Notes: generated from the letters alone by a model not told the origin. Shown: positions 8,260 through 20,237, numbered from the stretch's first letter. The stretch is 64,000 nt of DNA from Anaeromyxobacter dehalogenans 2CP-C (GCF_000013385.1 NC_007760.1:434001-498000), one strand, 5' to 3'. Program-made: numbers and translations.

Positions 8260-9309
8260 CTAGAACGCCCTTTCGGTCAGCTGCAGCGCCGCGGCATGGA
8301 GCGCGCGGCGGTGCACGCCGTCCGGCACCTGCTCCAGCGCCTCGAGCGCGCTGCGGGTGTGCTCGCGGGCGAGCGCGCGCGCGGCGTCCACGCCGCCCAC
8401 GCGCTTCACGACCTCGATCACCTCGCGCGCCACCGCCTCCACGTCGGCGGTGCCGTCCACCACGCCGCCGAGGCGGGCGCGAAGCGAAGGCTCGGCCTCG
8501 CAGGCGCGGATGAGCGGCAGCGTGGCCTTGCCCTCGATGAGGTCGGTGCCGAGCCGCTTGCCGAGGAGCCCGGGATCGGCGGCGTAGTCGAGCGCGTCGT
8601 CCACCAGCTGGAACGCGACCCCGATGCCCTCGCCGAAGCGCACCAGCGCGGCGGGGATCTCGCCCACCTCGCCGGCGGCCCAGGCGCCGGCCGCGGCCGC
8701 CCAGCCGAACAGCGACGCGGTCTTGCCCATCACCACGTCCATGTACGCCTGCTCGGTGGCGGAGAAGCCGCCGCGCAGCGAGAGCTGCAGCACCTCGCCC
8801 TCCACCAGGCGCCGCATGGTGGCGAGCAGCGGCGGCAGCGCCGCGGAGCGGGCCGGCTCGGCCGAGACGATCTCGAGCGCGCGGGTGAGCAGCCAGTCGC
8901 CGGAGAGCACCGACACGGCGTTGCCCCAGATGACGCGCGAGGCCGGCTGGCCGCGCCGCACCGGGCCGTCGTCGATGACGTCGTCGTGCAGCAGCGTGGC
9001 CGAGTGGGTCAGCTCGGCGGCCACCGCGTACGGCACGGCGCCGCGCATCTCGCCGCCGCACGCGCCGCAGGCGAGCAGCGTCACCATGGGGCGGATCCGC
9101 TTGCCGCCGGCGGAGACGAGGTGGCGCGCGGCCGCCTGGAGCTTCGCCTCGGCGTCCTCGGTGGCGCGGGTGAGCTGCGCCTCCAGCTCGAGCAGGCTCT
9201 CCGGGAGGCTCGGCACGCCGGCGAGCGCCGCCTGCGCGCGCTCCGGGCGGACGCCGCGCTGCGCGCTCGCGTCGAGCTGGGAGAGGATGGCCTGCTCTTG
9301 CGCCGCCAT
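8260..9309 (-). CDS. ispB: Trans-polyprenyl diphosphate synthase
   Basis: This 349-residue all-helical prenyltransferase extends allylic diphosphates with isopentenyl diphosphate, making the long menaquinone side chain. The first Asp-rich motif is DDVID at residues 109-113 (LLHDDVIDDGPVRRG) and the second is DDALD at 237-241 (FQLVDDALDY). GGKRIRPM near residue 80 is the usual substrate-binding stretch. Chain length cannot be read with certainty. It is preceded by a good promoter with a palindrome shared with the ubiD operon, tying side-chain and head-group synthesis together. Confidence 0.93.
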   Translation of the reverse strand: MAAQEQAILSQLDASAQRGVRPERAQAALAGVPSLPESLLELEAQLTRATEDAEAKLQAAARHLVSAGGKRIRPMVTLLACGACGGEMRGAVPYAVAAELTHSATLLHDDVIDDGPVRRGQPASRVIWGNAVSVLSGDWLLTRALEIVSAEPARSAALPPLLATMRRLVEGEVLQLSLRGGFSATEQAYMDVVMGKTASLFGWAAAAGAWAAGEVGEIPAALVRFGEGIGVAFQLVDDALDYAADPGLLGKRLGTDLIEGKATLPLIRACEAEPSLRARLGGVVDGTADVEAVAREVIEVVKRVGGVDAARALAREHTRSALEALEQVPDGVHRRALHAAALQLTERAF

Positions 9310-9330
9310 TTCCGCGCCTCCGGGGGAACC

Positions 9331-9346
9331 TTCAACGAAAGTTGAA
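9331..9346. promoter_or_regulatory. Palindromic operator candidate at the polyprenyl synthase start site
   Basis: TTCAAC-GAAA-GTTGAA has perfect 6-bp arms. It lies 22 nt before the gene's ATG and covers the transcription start predicted from the -10 at 9351-9356, a typical repressor position. It matches the site at 4895-4910 in 13 of 16 bases and has the same half-site TTCAACGA. Confidence 0.55.
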
Positions 9347-9350
9347 GCCG

Positions 9351-9380
9351 CATATAGCGCGGCTGGCGTCGCGGGGTCAA
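9351..9380 (-). promoter_or_regulatory. Sigma-70-type promoter of the polyprenyl synthase gene
   Basis: Leftward TTGACC (9380-9375), an 18-nt spacer, then TATATG (9356-9351). This is one of the few AT-rich -10-like hexamers in the window and sits 42 nt before the start codon. The palindrome at 9331-9346 is just downstream. Confidence 0.65.
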
Positions 9381-9408
9381 CGAATGCGGCCCGCGGCGGC
9401 CGCCGGCC

Positions 9409-10938
9409 TCACTGGTAGGAGCGGAGCGCGGGCCACAGCCCGGCGAGCGGGCGCCGCTGGCCCCTGCAGATCCAGATCCAGCGCGCGTCCTCGTAGGGCA
9501 TCACCCACGGGCTCGCGGGCAGCCGCGCCGCGAGGACGCGCTCGCGGAACGCGCCCCCGCAGTCCTCGTCCGCGTCGGAGATCACGATGAGCGGGTCGCC
9601 GCGGCCGGGCGGGACGCCCCAGAGCCAGTACTGGTTGTGGCCGGAGATGGCCGGGGGCAGCCCGAGCGCCGCGCCGTACACCTCCACCGCCGCCGCCTCG
9701 CCGTAGTTCTGGCCGAACACCGCCGCGGTGGCGCGCTCCGCCGGCGCGAGCGTCGCGGCCGCCCCGGCGACGGCGCGCGCGAGCTCGGGCCAGCCGTGCT
9801 GGTCGGCGTAGATCTGCGGGAGGACGCCGTAGGCCGTCCGCTCCATCCGCTCCGGCTCGAGCCCGAGCGCGGCCTGCCAGCGGACGAACGCCGGCTCCGG
9901 CAGGATCGGCAGCGCGAGCGGCAGCGCCGGCACGAGGGACGCGAGCGCCAGCGCGGGCACGGCCACCCGCAGCGCCGGGCGGCGGAGGAGCGGCGCCGCG
10001 GCCGCCCCGCCCGCGGCGAGCAGGAGCGGCAGCACCGGCGCGGCGTAGTAGGGCTTGCCGCCGGTCGCGGCGAGGAGCGCGAGGTAGAGCGCGGCCCCGA
10101 TCCCGAGCGCGCGCGCCGCCGGCGCGTCGCCCCGGCCGAGGAGCCAGCCCAGGCCGCCGAGCCACAGCGGCGCGAGCAGCGGGTTCGCGTCGCGGAGGAG
10201 CCCGAGCGCGAACGCGGGCGGCGACGTCGGCGCGTTCTTGTGGAGCTGCCCGTTCCGGACCAGCTCCAGGAACGGGAGCCCGTGCGCGAGCTGCCAGGCG
10301 ACGTTGGGCAGGATCGCGAGCAGCCCCACCGCCGCGCCCGCGAGCGCCCAGCGGGTCCGGAGCGCGCGCCGCGCCGGGGTCGCGGCGACGCCGGCGAGGA
10401 GCGCCAGCGCCACCAGCGCGGAGGTGTACTTGAACAGCGCGCCGAGGCCGGCCACCGCGCCCGCCGCGACCCACAGGCGCGGGTCGCCACCTTCGGCGAG
10501 CCGCACCAGGACGAGCGCCAGCACCAGCACGAGCAGGGGCTCGAACGCGTTCATGGTGAGGTAGTGCCCGAGCGCCAGCAGCACGCCGCACGCGAGCGTG
10601 GCCGCCGACGCGAGCGCCGCCCCGGCCGTGCCGCCCCCGAGCCGCGCGGCGAGGCGGCCGGCGAGGAGCACCGTCGCCGCCGAGGCGAGCCAGGCCGGGA
10701 GCCGCAGCCCGGGCACCCAGGTGCCGAACAGCTCGGAGGCGAGCCGCGCGACCACGGCGATGCCGGGCGGCTGGTCCACGTAGCCGGCCGCGAGGCGCCG
10801 CCCGCAGGCGACGAAGTAGAGCTCGTCGCGGAAGATCCCGTAGCGGCCGCCGCAGGCGGCGTGCAGCGCGAACGCGAGCGCGGCGAGCGCGCGCGGCGCG
10901 TCGAGGAACGGCCGGCGCGCGGGGCGGGACGGATCCAC
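9409..10938 (-). CDS. GT39/ArnT-like membrane glycosyltransferase
   Basis: This 509-residue polytopic protein has about ten hydrophobic segments and the early-loop signature GIFRDELYFVACGRRLA followed by GYVDQPPGI. Both are characteristic of dolichyl-phosphate-mannose and ArnT-like GT-C glycosyltransferases; the Asp-Glu pair is the likely catalytic site. A C-terminal non-membrane domain of about 130 residues contains FGQNYGEAAAVEVYG. It probably transfers a sugar from a polyprenyl-phosphate carrier to a lipid or protein at the inner membrane. Start is GTG 10938. The substrate cannot be told. Confidence 0.82.
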   Translation of the reverse strand: MDPSRPARRPFLDAPRALAALAFALHAACGGRYGIFRDELYFVACGRRLAAGYVDQPPGIAVVARLASELFGTWVPGLRLPAWLASAATVLLAGRLAARLGGGTAGAALASAATLACGVLLALGHYLTMNAFEPLLVLVLALVLVRLAEGGDPRLWVAAGAVAGLGALFKYTSALVALALLAGVAATPARRALRTRWALAGAAVGLLAILPNVAWQLAHGLPFLELVRNGQLHKNAPTSPPAFALGLLRDANPLLAPLWLGGLGWLLGRGDAPAARALGIGAALYLALLAATGGKPYYAAPVLPLLLAAGGAAAAPLLRRPALRVAVPALALASLVPALPLALPILPEPAFVRWQAALGLEPERMERTAYGVLPQIYADQHGWPELARAVAGAAATLAPAERATAAVFGQNYGEAAAVEVYGAALGLPPAISGHNQYWLWGVPPGRGDPLIVISDADEDCGGAFRERVLAARLPASPWVMPYEDARWIWICRGQRRPLAGLWPALRSYQ

Positions 10939-10985
10939 GCGGCGAGCTTACCGGTCCCGGTCGCGCGGGCGGCCTCCCAGCCGGG

Positions 10986-12245
10986 TCAGTCTCGCCACGT
11001 CTCCAGGACGAGGTCGTCGTAGAGCACGCTGCCCTCGTAGTAGTTCACGTGCGGATCGCCGAGCATGAACCAGTCCGGCCAGACGCCGCCCGCCGGCCAG
11101 CGCGGGTACGCCGGCCCCACCGACGCGAACGCGCCCTCGTCCACGCAGCGGGCCGCGCCCGCCGCCTCGGCCGCGTCCACCGGGTAGTGGAAGACGCACG
11201 CCGCGGCGGCGTCGATCGTCGCGCGGTACGTCTGCTCGCCGCCGTAGCGGAACCGCCCCGAGACCTCGACGGTGTAGCGCGGCCCGTCGCGCTCGATCGT
11301 CACGCGGTACCAGGTGTCCGGCAGGTAGGCGTCCACCGCGCGGATCGCGCCGGACGGCTGCCAGGCGCCGTCCGAGTAGGACAGGAACGGCGGGCCGGTG
11401 CGCTCGGCGCCGGGCTGCGTGCCGTCGAGCGCGAACAGCATGACGGGGTGCTCGCCCGACCAGACGAAGCGGCCCCCGTCCCAGATCTCCATCCACGGCG
11501 GGTAGTGGTTGTCGGAGTCCACCACGACCTTGCGGTGGTGGTGGATCCAGGTGTTCACGTGCGGCCGCGGCAGCCGGTCGAGGATGGTCAGCCAGTAGAA
11601 GCCGTTCTGCCGCGTCGCGTCCTCGCCCGGCCACCAGGGCCCCGCGTCGGCGGGCCCGTCGTAGCCGTTCAGCCCGCCCGCGACCCCGTCGCCGAACGAC
11701 GGGAACCCCACCCGCACCGAGATGCGGTAGCGCGCCGGGAGCGGCGCGGAGGGCCGGAGCACGGTCGCGTCGGTGTGCGCGCGCGAGGTGATCCGCAGGG
11801 CGTGGTTCGCGGGGTCGGCGGGATCCGGGACCACCTCGGCGAGGTCGCGCGTCGAGGCGCCCGCCCGGCGCGTGTACGACTCCACGGTGAGCCAGCCGCC
11901 CGCGCCGGCGGGCGTCGAGGCGCGGAACGCCGCCGGCGGTGTGACGTTCCGTGAAGCGAAGAACGCCCCGCCGTCGGAGAACGGGCCGTCGTCCGGCACC
12001 GGGTCCGGCGCGAACGCGCCGCCGGGCAGCGCCGCCTCGAAGCGCTCCGCGGCCGCCACCGCCCAGCCCGGCGCCCCGGGCGGCGGCGCCGGCGGCGGCT
12101 TCGGCCCGCCGTCCCCGGGCGGCGCCGCGGCGCCCCCGTCCCCGCCGGAGCCGCACCGCGCGAGCAGGGCGGCGACGACGAGCGCCAGCGCGAGCAGGGC
12201 GAACGGGCGCAGCACGGCGAGGGCGGAGACGGGGACGGTCCGCAT
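10986..12245 (-). CDS. Secreted lipoprotein of unknown function, beta-rich
   Basis: This 419-residue protein starts at ATG 12245, where a signal peptide ends in a lipobox (ALLARCGSGG). A Gly/Pro-rich linker follows, then a large domain rich in Trp, Tyr and Asp (NGFYWLTILDRLPRPHVNTW, YPPWMEIWDGGRFVWSGEHP, WYRVTIERDGPRYTVEVSG). This looks like a concanavalin/jelly-roll carbohydrate-binding or hydrolase fold, but I see no catalytic signature and do not assign a family. It is divergent from truA across 55 nt. Confidence 0.7.
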   Translation of the reverse strand: MRTVPVSALAVLRPFALLALALVVAALLARCGSGGDGGAAAPPGDGGPKPPPAPPPGAPGWAVAAAERFEAALPGGAFAPDPVPDDGPFSDGGAFFASRNVTPPAAFRASTPAGAGGWLTVESYTRRAGASTRDLAEVVPDPADPANHALRITSRAHTDATVLRPSAPLPARYRISVRVGFPSFGDGVAGGLNGYDGPADAGPWWPGEDATRQNGFYWLTILDRLPRPHVNTWIHHHRKVVVDSDNHYPPWMEIWDGGRFVWSGEHPVMLFALDGTQPGAERTGPPFLSYSDGAWQPSGAIRAVDAYLPDTWYRVTIERDGPRYTVEVSGRFRYGGEQTYRATIDAAAACVFHYPVDAAEAAGAARCVDEGAFASVGPAYPRWPAGGVWPDWFMLGDPHVNYYEGSVLYDDLVLETWRD

Positions 12246-12300
12246 GCCGGGACCCTGCGCATCGGGCCGCCCGGCCGCGAGGGCGTGGTACCTTCGCGGC

Positions 12301-13038
12301 GTGCCGGTGGTGAAGCTCGTGCTGGAGTACGACGGGACCGCGTACGTCGGCTGGCAGGTCCAGCCGAACGGGCCCTCGATCCAGGCGGAGGTCGAGCGGG
12401 CGCTCGCCACCCTGCACAAGGCGCCGCGCCGGGTCACCGCGGCCGGGCGCACCGACGCGGGCGTCCACGCGCGCGGCCAGGTGGCGTCGTTCCGGGAGGA
12501 CCGGCCGCTCCCGGTGAAGGCCTACGTCATGGGCATGAACGCGGTGCTGCCGCCCGACGTGGCGGTCCGCGCCGCCAGCCTCGAGCCGGACGGCTTCGAC
12601 GCCCGGCGCAGCGCGCGCGGCAAGCGCTACCGGTACGTGATCGAGAACCTGCCCACCCGCGCGCCGCTCACCCGGCTCCAGGCCTGGCAGCACTTCCACC
12701 CGCTCGAGCTCGCGAACGTCCGCGAGGCGGCCGCGCACCTCGTCGGGCGCCACGACTTCGCCGCGTTCCAGGCCGCCGACTGCGCCTGCGAGCACGCGGT
12801 GCGCGAGGTGCGCCGCCTGGAGGTGCTGGGCGAGGCGGGCGGGCGGATCGAGGTGGTCATCGAGGCGACCGCGTTCGTGAAGCACATGGTGCGGAACATC
12901 GTCGGCACGCTGGTGGAGGTGGGGCGGGGCAGGCGGGCGCCCGGCTCCATGCTGGCCCTGCTCGCGCGCGGCGATCGCACCGAGGCCGGGCCGACCGCGC
13001 CGCCGCAGGGGCTGTTCCTGGAAGAGGTGTTCTACTGA
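12301..13038 (+). CDS. truA: tRNA pseudouridine(38-40) synthase TruA
   Basis: TruA isomerises uridines 38-40 in the anticodon stem of many tRNAs. The 245-residue protein begins VPVVKLVLEYDGTAYVGWQ and carries the catalytic Asp52 in AAGRTDAGVHA. FVKHMVRNIVGTL lies in the C-terminal half. It is slightly shorter than the E. coli enzyme (270). A GTG start at 12301 is chosen because homology begins there; the reading upstream overlaps the divergent lipoprotein gene. Confidence 0.94.
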   Translation: MPVVKLVLEYDGTAYVGWQVQPNGPSIQAEVERALATLHKAPRRVTAAGRTDAGVHARGQVASFREDRPLPVKAYVMGMNAVLPPDVAVRAASLEPDGFDARRSARGKRYRYVIENLPTRAPLTRLQAWQHFHPLELANVREAAAHLVGRHDFAAFQAADCACEHAVREVRRLEVLGEAGGRIEVVIEATAFVKHMVRNIVGTLVEVGRGRRAPGSMLALLARGDRTEAGPTAPPQGLFLEEVFY

Positions 13039-13150
13039 GCCGCCCGGCCCGGGCGCTCCCCAGGACGCGGGAGCCATCGGCCCCCGTCCGCGCTGTGCTA
13101 CCCTCTCCGCCTTTCCCCTCGCGTTCGCCCCTCCTCGGAGGAGAGGAGCC

Positions 13151-14239
13151 ATGAGCCAGAAGAAGCTGAAGGTCGGAGTCCTCGGCGCCACCGGCATGGT
13201 CGGTCAGCGCTTCGTCGCCCTGCTCGAGCACCACCCCTGGTACGAGGTCACGCTGGTCGCGGCCAGCGCCAACTCGGCCGGGCAGAAGTACGCCGACGCG
13301 GTGAAGGGGCGCTGGGCGCTCAGGTCCGCGCTCCCCGCGGCGACCGCCGGGCTGACCGTGAAGAACGCCTCCGACGTGGCGGCCATCGCCGGCGAGGTGG
13401 ACTTCGTCTTCTGCGCGGTGGACATGCCGAAGGACGAGACCGCGCGGCTCGAGGAGGACTACGCGAAGCACGAGACGCCGGTGGTCTCGAACAACTCCGC
13501 CCACCGCGGCACGGCCGACGTGCCGATGATGGTGCCCGAGCTCAACCCGGAGCACGCCGCGGTGATCGAGGCGCAGCGCAGGCGGCTCGGGACGTCGCGC
13601 GGGTTCATCGCGGTGAAGCCGAACTGCTCGCTCCAGAGCTACGTGCCGGCCATCCACCCGCTCATGAAGTTCGGCCCGAAGCGCATCGCGGTCGCCACCT
13701 ACCAGGCGATCTCCGGCGCGGGGAAGACCTTCGAGTCCTGGCCGGAGATGGTGGACAACCTCATCCCCTTCATCAAGGGCGAGGAGGAGAAGAGCGAGAA
13801 GGAGCCGATGAAGATCTGGGGCCGCGTGGAGGGCGGGAAGATCGTCGCCGCGCAGGACCCGGTCATCACCGCCCAGTGCATCCGCGTGCCCGCCTCCGAC
13901 GGCCACATGGCGGCGGTGTTCGTGTCGTTCGAGCGCAAGCCCTCGAAGGACGACGTGCTCGAGCTGTGGAGGAGCTTCTCGGGCAAGCCGCAGAAGCTCG
14001 GCCTGCCGTCCGCGCCGAAGCCGTTCCTCCAGTACTTCGAGGACGAGTCGCGCCCGCAGACCCGGCTCGACCGCGACGCCGGCAACGGCATGGCGGTCAC
14101 CATCGGCCGCCTGCGCCCGGACGCGATCTTCGACTGGCGGTTCGTGTGCCTGTCGCACAACACGGTGCGCGGCGCCGCCGGCGGCGCGGTGCTCACCGCC
14201 GAGCTCCTCACCGCCGACGGCTACATCCAGGCGAAGTAG
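13151..14239 (+). CDS. asd: Aspartate-semialdehyde dehydrogenase, archaeal/fungal-type
   Basis: This 362-residue enzyme reduces aspartyl phosphate to aspartate semialdehyde for Lys, Thr, Met and diaminopimelate synthesis. The NADP-binding start is VGVLGATGMVGQRFV, the catalytic Cys159 is in KPNCSLQ, and the archaeal-like signature YQAISGAGKTFESWPEM follows. It is therefore the archaeal/fungal subfamily rather than the enterobacterial one. A strong Shine-Dalgarno (GGAGAGGAG) precedes the ATG. A 12-bp hairpin lies 27 nt after the stop. Confidence 0.93.
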   Translation: MSQKKLKVGVLGATGMVGQRFVALLEHHPWYEVTLVAASANSAGQKYADAVKGRWALRSALPAATAGLTVKNASDVAAIAGEVDFVFCAVDMPKDETARLEEDYAKHETPVVSNNSAHRGTADVPMMVPELNPEHAAVIEAQRRRLGTSRGFIAVKPNCSLQSYVPAIHPLMKFGPKRIAVATYQAISGAGKTFESWPEMVDNLIPFIKGEEEKSEKEPMKIWGRVEGGKIVAAQDPVITAQCIRVPASDGHMAAVFVSFERKPSKDDVLELWRSFSGKPQKLGLPSAPKPFLQYFEDESRPQTRLDRDAGNGMAVTIGRLRPDAIFDWRFVCLSHNTVRGAAGGAVLTAELLTADGYIQAK

Positions 14240-14266
14240 CCCGCCCGCTCGCCCGTCCCTCTTGCG

Positions 14267-14295
14267 CCCCCTCGCCGGTTCGTCCGGCGAGGGGG
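14267..14295 (+). terminator. GC-rich hairpin downstream of asd
   Basis: CCCCCTCGCCGG and CCGGCGAGGGGG form a perfect 12-bp stem around TTCGT. There is no U-tract, so intrinsic termination in the classical sense is not assured. Its position after asd and before the next promoter fits a transcription end. Confidence 0.5.
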
Positions 14296-14415
14296 CCGCC
14301 GCATCGGCCCGCCCCGCGCCCGCTGCCCCGGCGGAGGGCGAGGCGCCGCGGTTCGCGCCCGGTTACATCAGCGCTGCCGCGGCCCCTGCCGGAGCCGCCG
14401 GAGGCCGCCCGCCCC

Positions 14416-14859
14416 ATGCGCTTCGTCGATCCCACCCAGATCCCCGAGCTGCCGCTGCCGTTCATGAACGACGACCACGCCGAGGAGGTCCGGCTGCTCG
14501 AGGCGCTGGGCGAGGCGCTCGAGGCGCACCGCGCCCGGACGGGCGGCCTCGACGTGGTGCTGGAGCGCCTCTCGCTGCTCGCGGTCCACACCCGCGAGCA
14601 CTTCCTGCGGGAGGAGCAGGTCATGCGCGAGAGCGGCTTCCCGGCCTACCCGCAGCACAAGGGGGAGCACGACCGCGTGCTCGCCGAGATGGACGGCGAG
14701 GCCCGCGCCTTCCGCGAGGGCGGCGATCCGGTGCGGCTCCACGCCTACCTGTTCGAGACGGTGCCGGCCTGGTTCGTCCAGCACATCCGCACCATGGACG
14801 CGATGACCGCGCGCTTCGTGGTCTCGCGCCCCGGCGCGCCGGGCGCCGCCGCGGTCTAG
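14416..14859 (+). CDS. Bacteriohemerythrin
   Basis: This 147-residue single-domain hemerythrin has the di-iron ligand pattern: His in MNDDHAEE, HTREHFLREE, HKGEHD and HIRTMD. Such proteins bind oxygen reversibly and are thought to sense, store or deliver O2 in microaerophiles and anaerobes. The ATG at 14416 gives the length typical of stand-alone bacteriohemerythrins; longer upstream readings run through the asd gene region. It is convergent with the LEA14-like gene, 7 nt away. Confidence 0.9.
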   Translation: MRFVDPTQIPELPLPFMNDDHAEEVRLLEALGEALEAHRARTGGLDVVLERLSLLAVHTREHFLREEQVMRESGFPAYPQHKGEHDRVLAEMDGEARAFREGGDPVRLHAYLFETVPAWFVQHIRTMDAMTARFVVSRPGAPGAAAV

Positions 14860-14866
14860 GCCGCGC

Positions 14867-15700
14867 TCACCGCGCCGCGAGCGCGCCGCGCAGGTCCACG
14901 CCCACCTCCAGCGCGCCGTAGCCGGCGCGCCCCGACACCGACAGATCCGCCCGGCCGCGCACCGCGCCGGCCAGCGCGCCCGCGGCCGCGCCCACCGTGG
15001 AGAAGCGGACCGGCACCACCACCGTCGCCTGGCCCTGCGGCGGCACCGCGTCGAGCGCGGACTTCGCCGCCTGGATCACCGGCACCCCCGAGACGCTGAG
15101 GTCGTAGGAGAGGCGGCCGGTGGGCAGCGGGAACGGGTTCGGGTTCCGCACGCTCACGCGCAGCTCGACCACGGTGTGGAACAGGGTGGACTCGCGCACC
15201 ACCGCGTCGGCGAGCGTCACCGAGGGCAGGCGCGGGAGCACCACGCTGCCGTCCATCCGGTACGGCACCGCCACGGTGCCGCCGCCCGCCCGCACCCGCG
15301 CGGCGCCGCTCACCGTCACCGGCAGCGAGGGGCGCGTCGCGAGCGCCTCCAGGAAGCCGGGGACGTCGGCCCAGCGCAGCCGGACGGGGACCGTCACCGG
15401 CACCGCGCCGCCGGCCGGGAGCACGAGCTCGCTCGCCACCTGCCCGCCGCCGGCGGGCGCGCCCATCACCTCGAACGCGTAGGTGAAGCCCGCCACCGGC
15501 AGCGCCACCGGGTTCGGGTTCTCGATCCGGCCGGAGAGCGCCAGCGCCACGCCGTACGCGTCGGCGCCGGTGGGGAGGAGCGCCTCGGGGCGGAACGCCG
15601 GCGGATCGATCGCGAGCGGCGGGGTCCGCGCCGCGCGGCCGCCGCAGGCGGCGGCGAGGGCGACGAGGGCGGCGAGGGCTGCGTGACCGAGCGGACGCAT
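14867..15700 (-). CDS. Lipoprotein with two LEA14/WHy domains
   Basis: This 277-residue protein starts at ATG 15700, giving a lipoprotein signal (ALAALVALAAACGG). Two repeats of about 120 residues each carry the WHy/LEA14 hallmark Asn-Pro-Asn-Pro: RIENPNPVALPVAGF and VRNPNPFPLPTGRLSYDL. Bacterial LEA14-like proteins are associated with desiccation and stress, but biochemical roles are poorly defined. It lies 129 nt downstream of clpB on the same strand, so co-regulation with the heat-shock gene is possible. Confidence 0.85.
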   Translation of the reverse strand: MRPLGHAALAALVALAAACGGRAARTPPLAIDPPAFRPEALLPTGADAYGVALALSGRIENPNPVALPVAGFTYAFEVMGAPAGGGQVASELVLPAGGAVPVTVPVRLRWADVPGFLEALATRPSLPVTVSGAARVRAGGGTVAVPYRMDGSVVLPRLPSVTLADAVVRESTLFHTVVELRVSVRNPNPFPLPTGRLSYDLSVSGVPVIQAAKSALDAVPPQGQATVVVPVRFSTVGAAAGALAGAVRGRADLSVSGRAGYGALEVGVDLRGALAAR

Positions 15701-15829
15701 GCGGACCTCCGGGGCCCGCGGAGGCGGGCCGTCCGGTTGTAGTCCGCCGCGATCCGGGGCCGACAGGCCCGGCGTCGGGCGAGGTGGGGCCGGCGCGCAC
15801 ACGCGCCGCCGGCCGCCCGCGCCGCCGCC

Positions 15830-18442
<2,613 letters not shown>

Positions 18443-18702
18443 GGCGCCAACGTAAGACCGGGAGGACCCCTGGCAAGCGAGCCGCGCCTCCCGGGCGCGC
18501 GCGCCCGGGTGGGTGCGCGGGTTCCCTCGCCGGGGGGGCGTCCGGCCGCCCTCGAACGCTACCGGCGCAGCGAGGGCGGAGCGACCGCGCGGCCGGTGGG
18601 CGCAGGGCCGCACCGTGCGTCACGCATTCCTCGCTTGCCTGGGGGCGCCCGGCATGGAGACTTCCGCCCGAGGCCCGGCGGTCCGGGCGGGAGAGGACGG
18701 CC

Positions 18703-20157
18703 ATGGCGAGCGGCGGGCAGGGGTGGAAGGCGATGGCGCTGGCGGCGGCGCTCGGCGGGCTCGGCGCGCCCGGGGCGGCGGGCGCGGGCCCGAAGGCGGC
18801 GGGCGCGGCGGCGCAGGCGCAGGCGCCTGCGAAGGCCAAGGGGCCGGCCGGCGGCGGCATCCTGCGCGCGCTCGACGCCGCGCTCGGCGAGGTGATCGAG
18901 AAGATCTCGCCCGCGGTGGTGCAGGTCACCGTGAGCGGCTACGCGCCCGCCGACGAGACCGCCTCCGGCGCGATCGTGCGCCAGCGGGTGCTCGGGTCCG
19001 GCGTCGTCGTGGATCCGGACGGCTACATCGTCACGAACGCGCACGTGGTCGCGGGCGCGCAGCGCGTCCGGATCCTGCTGCCGGAGGGACGCGGCCCGGC
19101 CGCGCACACCGCGCGCCGCATCTACGACGCGCGCGTCATCGGCGTCGAGCCGGAGATCGACCTCGCGCTCCTCAAGATCGACGCGCGCAACCTGCCCGTG
19201 CTGGCGCTCGGGCGGCGCGAGGTCCGCCCCGGCCAGCTCGTGTTCGCGGTCGGCAGCCCGGAGGGCCTCGCCAGCACCGTGACCATGGGCGTGGTCTCGT
19301 CGGTGGCGCGGCAGCCCGACCCGGCGCGGCCGGTCGTCTACATCCAGACCGACGCGCCCATCAACCCGGGGAACAGCGGCGGGCCGCTGGTGGACACCGA
19401 CGGCAACGTGGTCGGCATCAACACGTTCATCCTCACGCAGGGCGGCGGGAGCGAGGGGCTCGGCTTCGCGATCCCGTCCGACGTGGTGAAGTACGTCTAC
19501 GAGAGCCTGCGGCGCCACGGGCGCGTGGAGCACAGCATGATCGGGCTCGCGGCCCAGGCCATCACCCCCGGGCTGGCCTCCGGGCTCCGGCTGTCGCAGG
19601 ACTGGGGCGTGGTGGTGGGCGACGTGGCGCCGGGCAGCCCGGCCGAGAAGGCCGGGGTGCTGGCCGGCGACGTCATCGTGTCGGTGGACGGGCGGCCCAT
19701 CGACGGGATGCCGTCCCTGGCGCCGGCGATCTACCTGCACCCGGCGGACGCGCCGCTCTCGCTCGTGCTCCGGCGCGGCGAGGAGGTGCTCTCGGTGAAG
19801 GTGGCCGGCGTGGAGCCACGCCGCCCGGCCGAGCGGCTCGCCGACGTGGCCGACCTGGCGCGCAGCACCGTCCCGCGGCTCGGGGTGGTGGCGATGGACC
19901 TCGACGAGCAGGCCCGGGCCGCCATGCCGGAGCTGCGCTCGCCGGCGGGCGTGGTGGTGGTGGCGCGGGTGCCCGAGGCCGGGCAGGCGGGCGCCGCGCT
20001 CGAGCCCGGCGACGTGATCCACGCGGTGAACCGGACGCCCGTCGCCTCGCTCACCGCGCTGAAGGCGGCGGTGGCCGCGCTCCCCCCCGGCGGCCCCGGC
20101 GTGCTCCGGGTCGAGCGCCGCGGCCAGCTGAGCTGGATCGAGCTCGACCTCGACTAG
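18703..20157 (+). CDS. degP: HtrA/DegP-type serine protease with two PDZ domains
   Basis: This 484-residue periplasmic protease/chaperone has an Ala/Gly-rich secretion signal, a trypsin-like domain with His114 (TNAHVV), Asp153 (EIDLALLKID) and Ser225 (NPGNSGGPL), and two PDZ domains (about 280-370 and 385-480) for peptide recognition. It degrades or refolds misfolded envelope proteins. It lies opposite clpB across 260 nt, placing cytoplasmic and periplasmic protein-quality genes at one divergent promoter region. No clear heat-shock consensus was found there. Confidence 0.92.
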   Translation: MASGGQGWKAMALAAALGGLGAPGAAGAGPKAAGAAAQAQAPAKAKGPAGGGILRALDAALGEVIEKISPAVVQVTVSGYAPADETASGAIVRQRVLGSGVVVDPDGYIVTNAHVVAGAQRVRILLPEGRGPAAHTARRIYDARVIGVEPEIDLALLKIDARNLPVLALGRREVRPGQLVFAVGSPEGLASTVTMGVVSSVARQPDPARPVVYIQTDAPINPGNSGGPLVDTDGNVVGINTFILTQGGGSEGLGFAIPSDVVKYVYESLRRHGRVEHSMIGLAAQAITPGLASGLRLSQDWGVVVGDVAPGSPAEKAGVLAGDVIVSVDGRPIDGMPSLAPAIYLHPADAPLSLVLRRGEEVLSVKVAGVEPRRPAERLADVADLARSTVPRLGVVAMDLDEQARAAMPELRSPAGVVVVARVPEAGQAGAALEPGDVIHAVNRTPVASLTALKAAVAALPPGGPGVLRVERRGQLSWIELDLD

Positions 20158-20237
20158 CGGCGATCGGGGGAGCCGCCCGGCCCGCCGCGCGCTCGCCCCC
20201 GACGGACCTTGCAACGTCCGGCGGCCGCCCGCATCGG

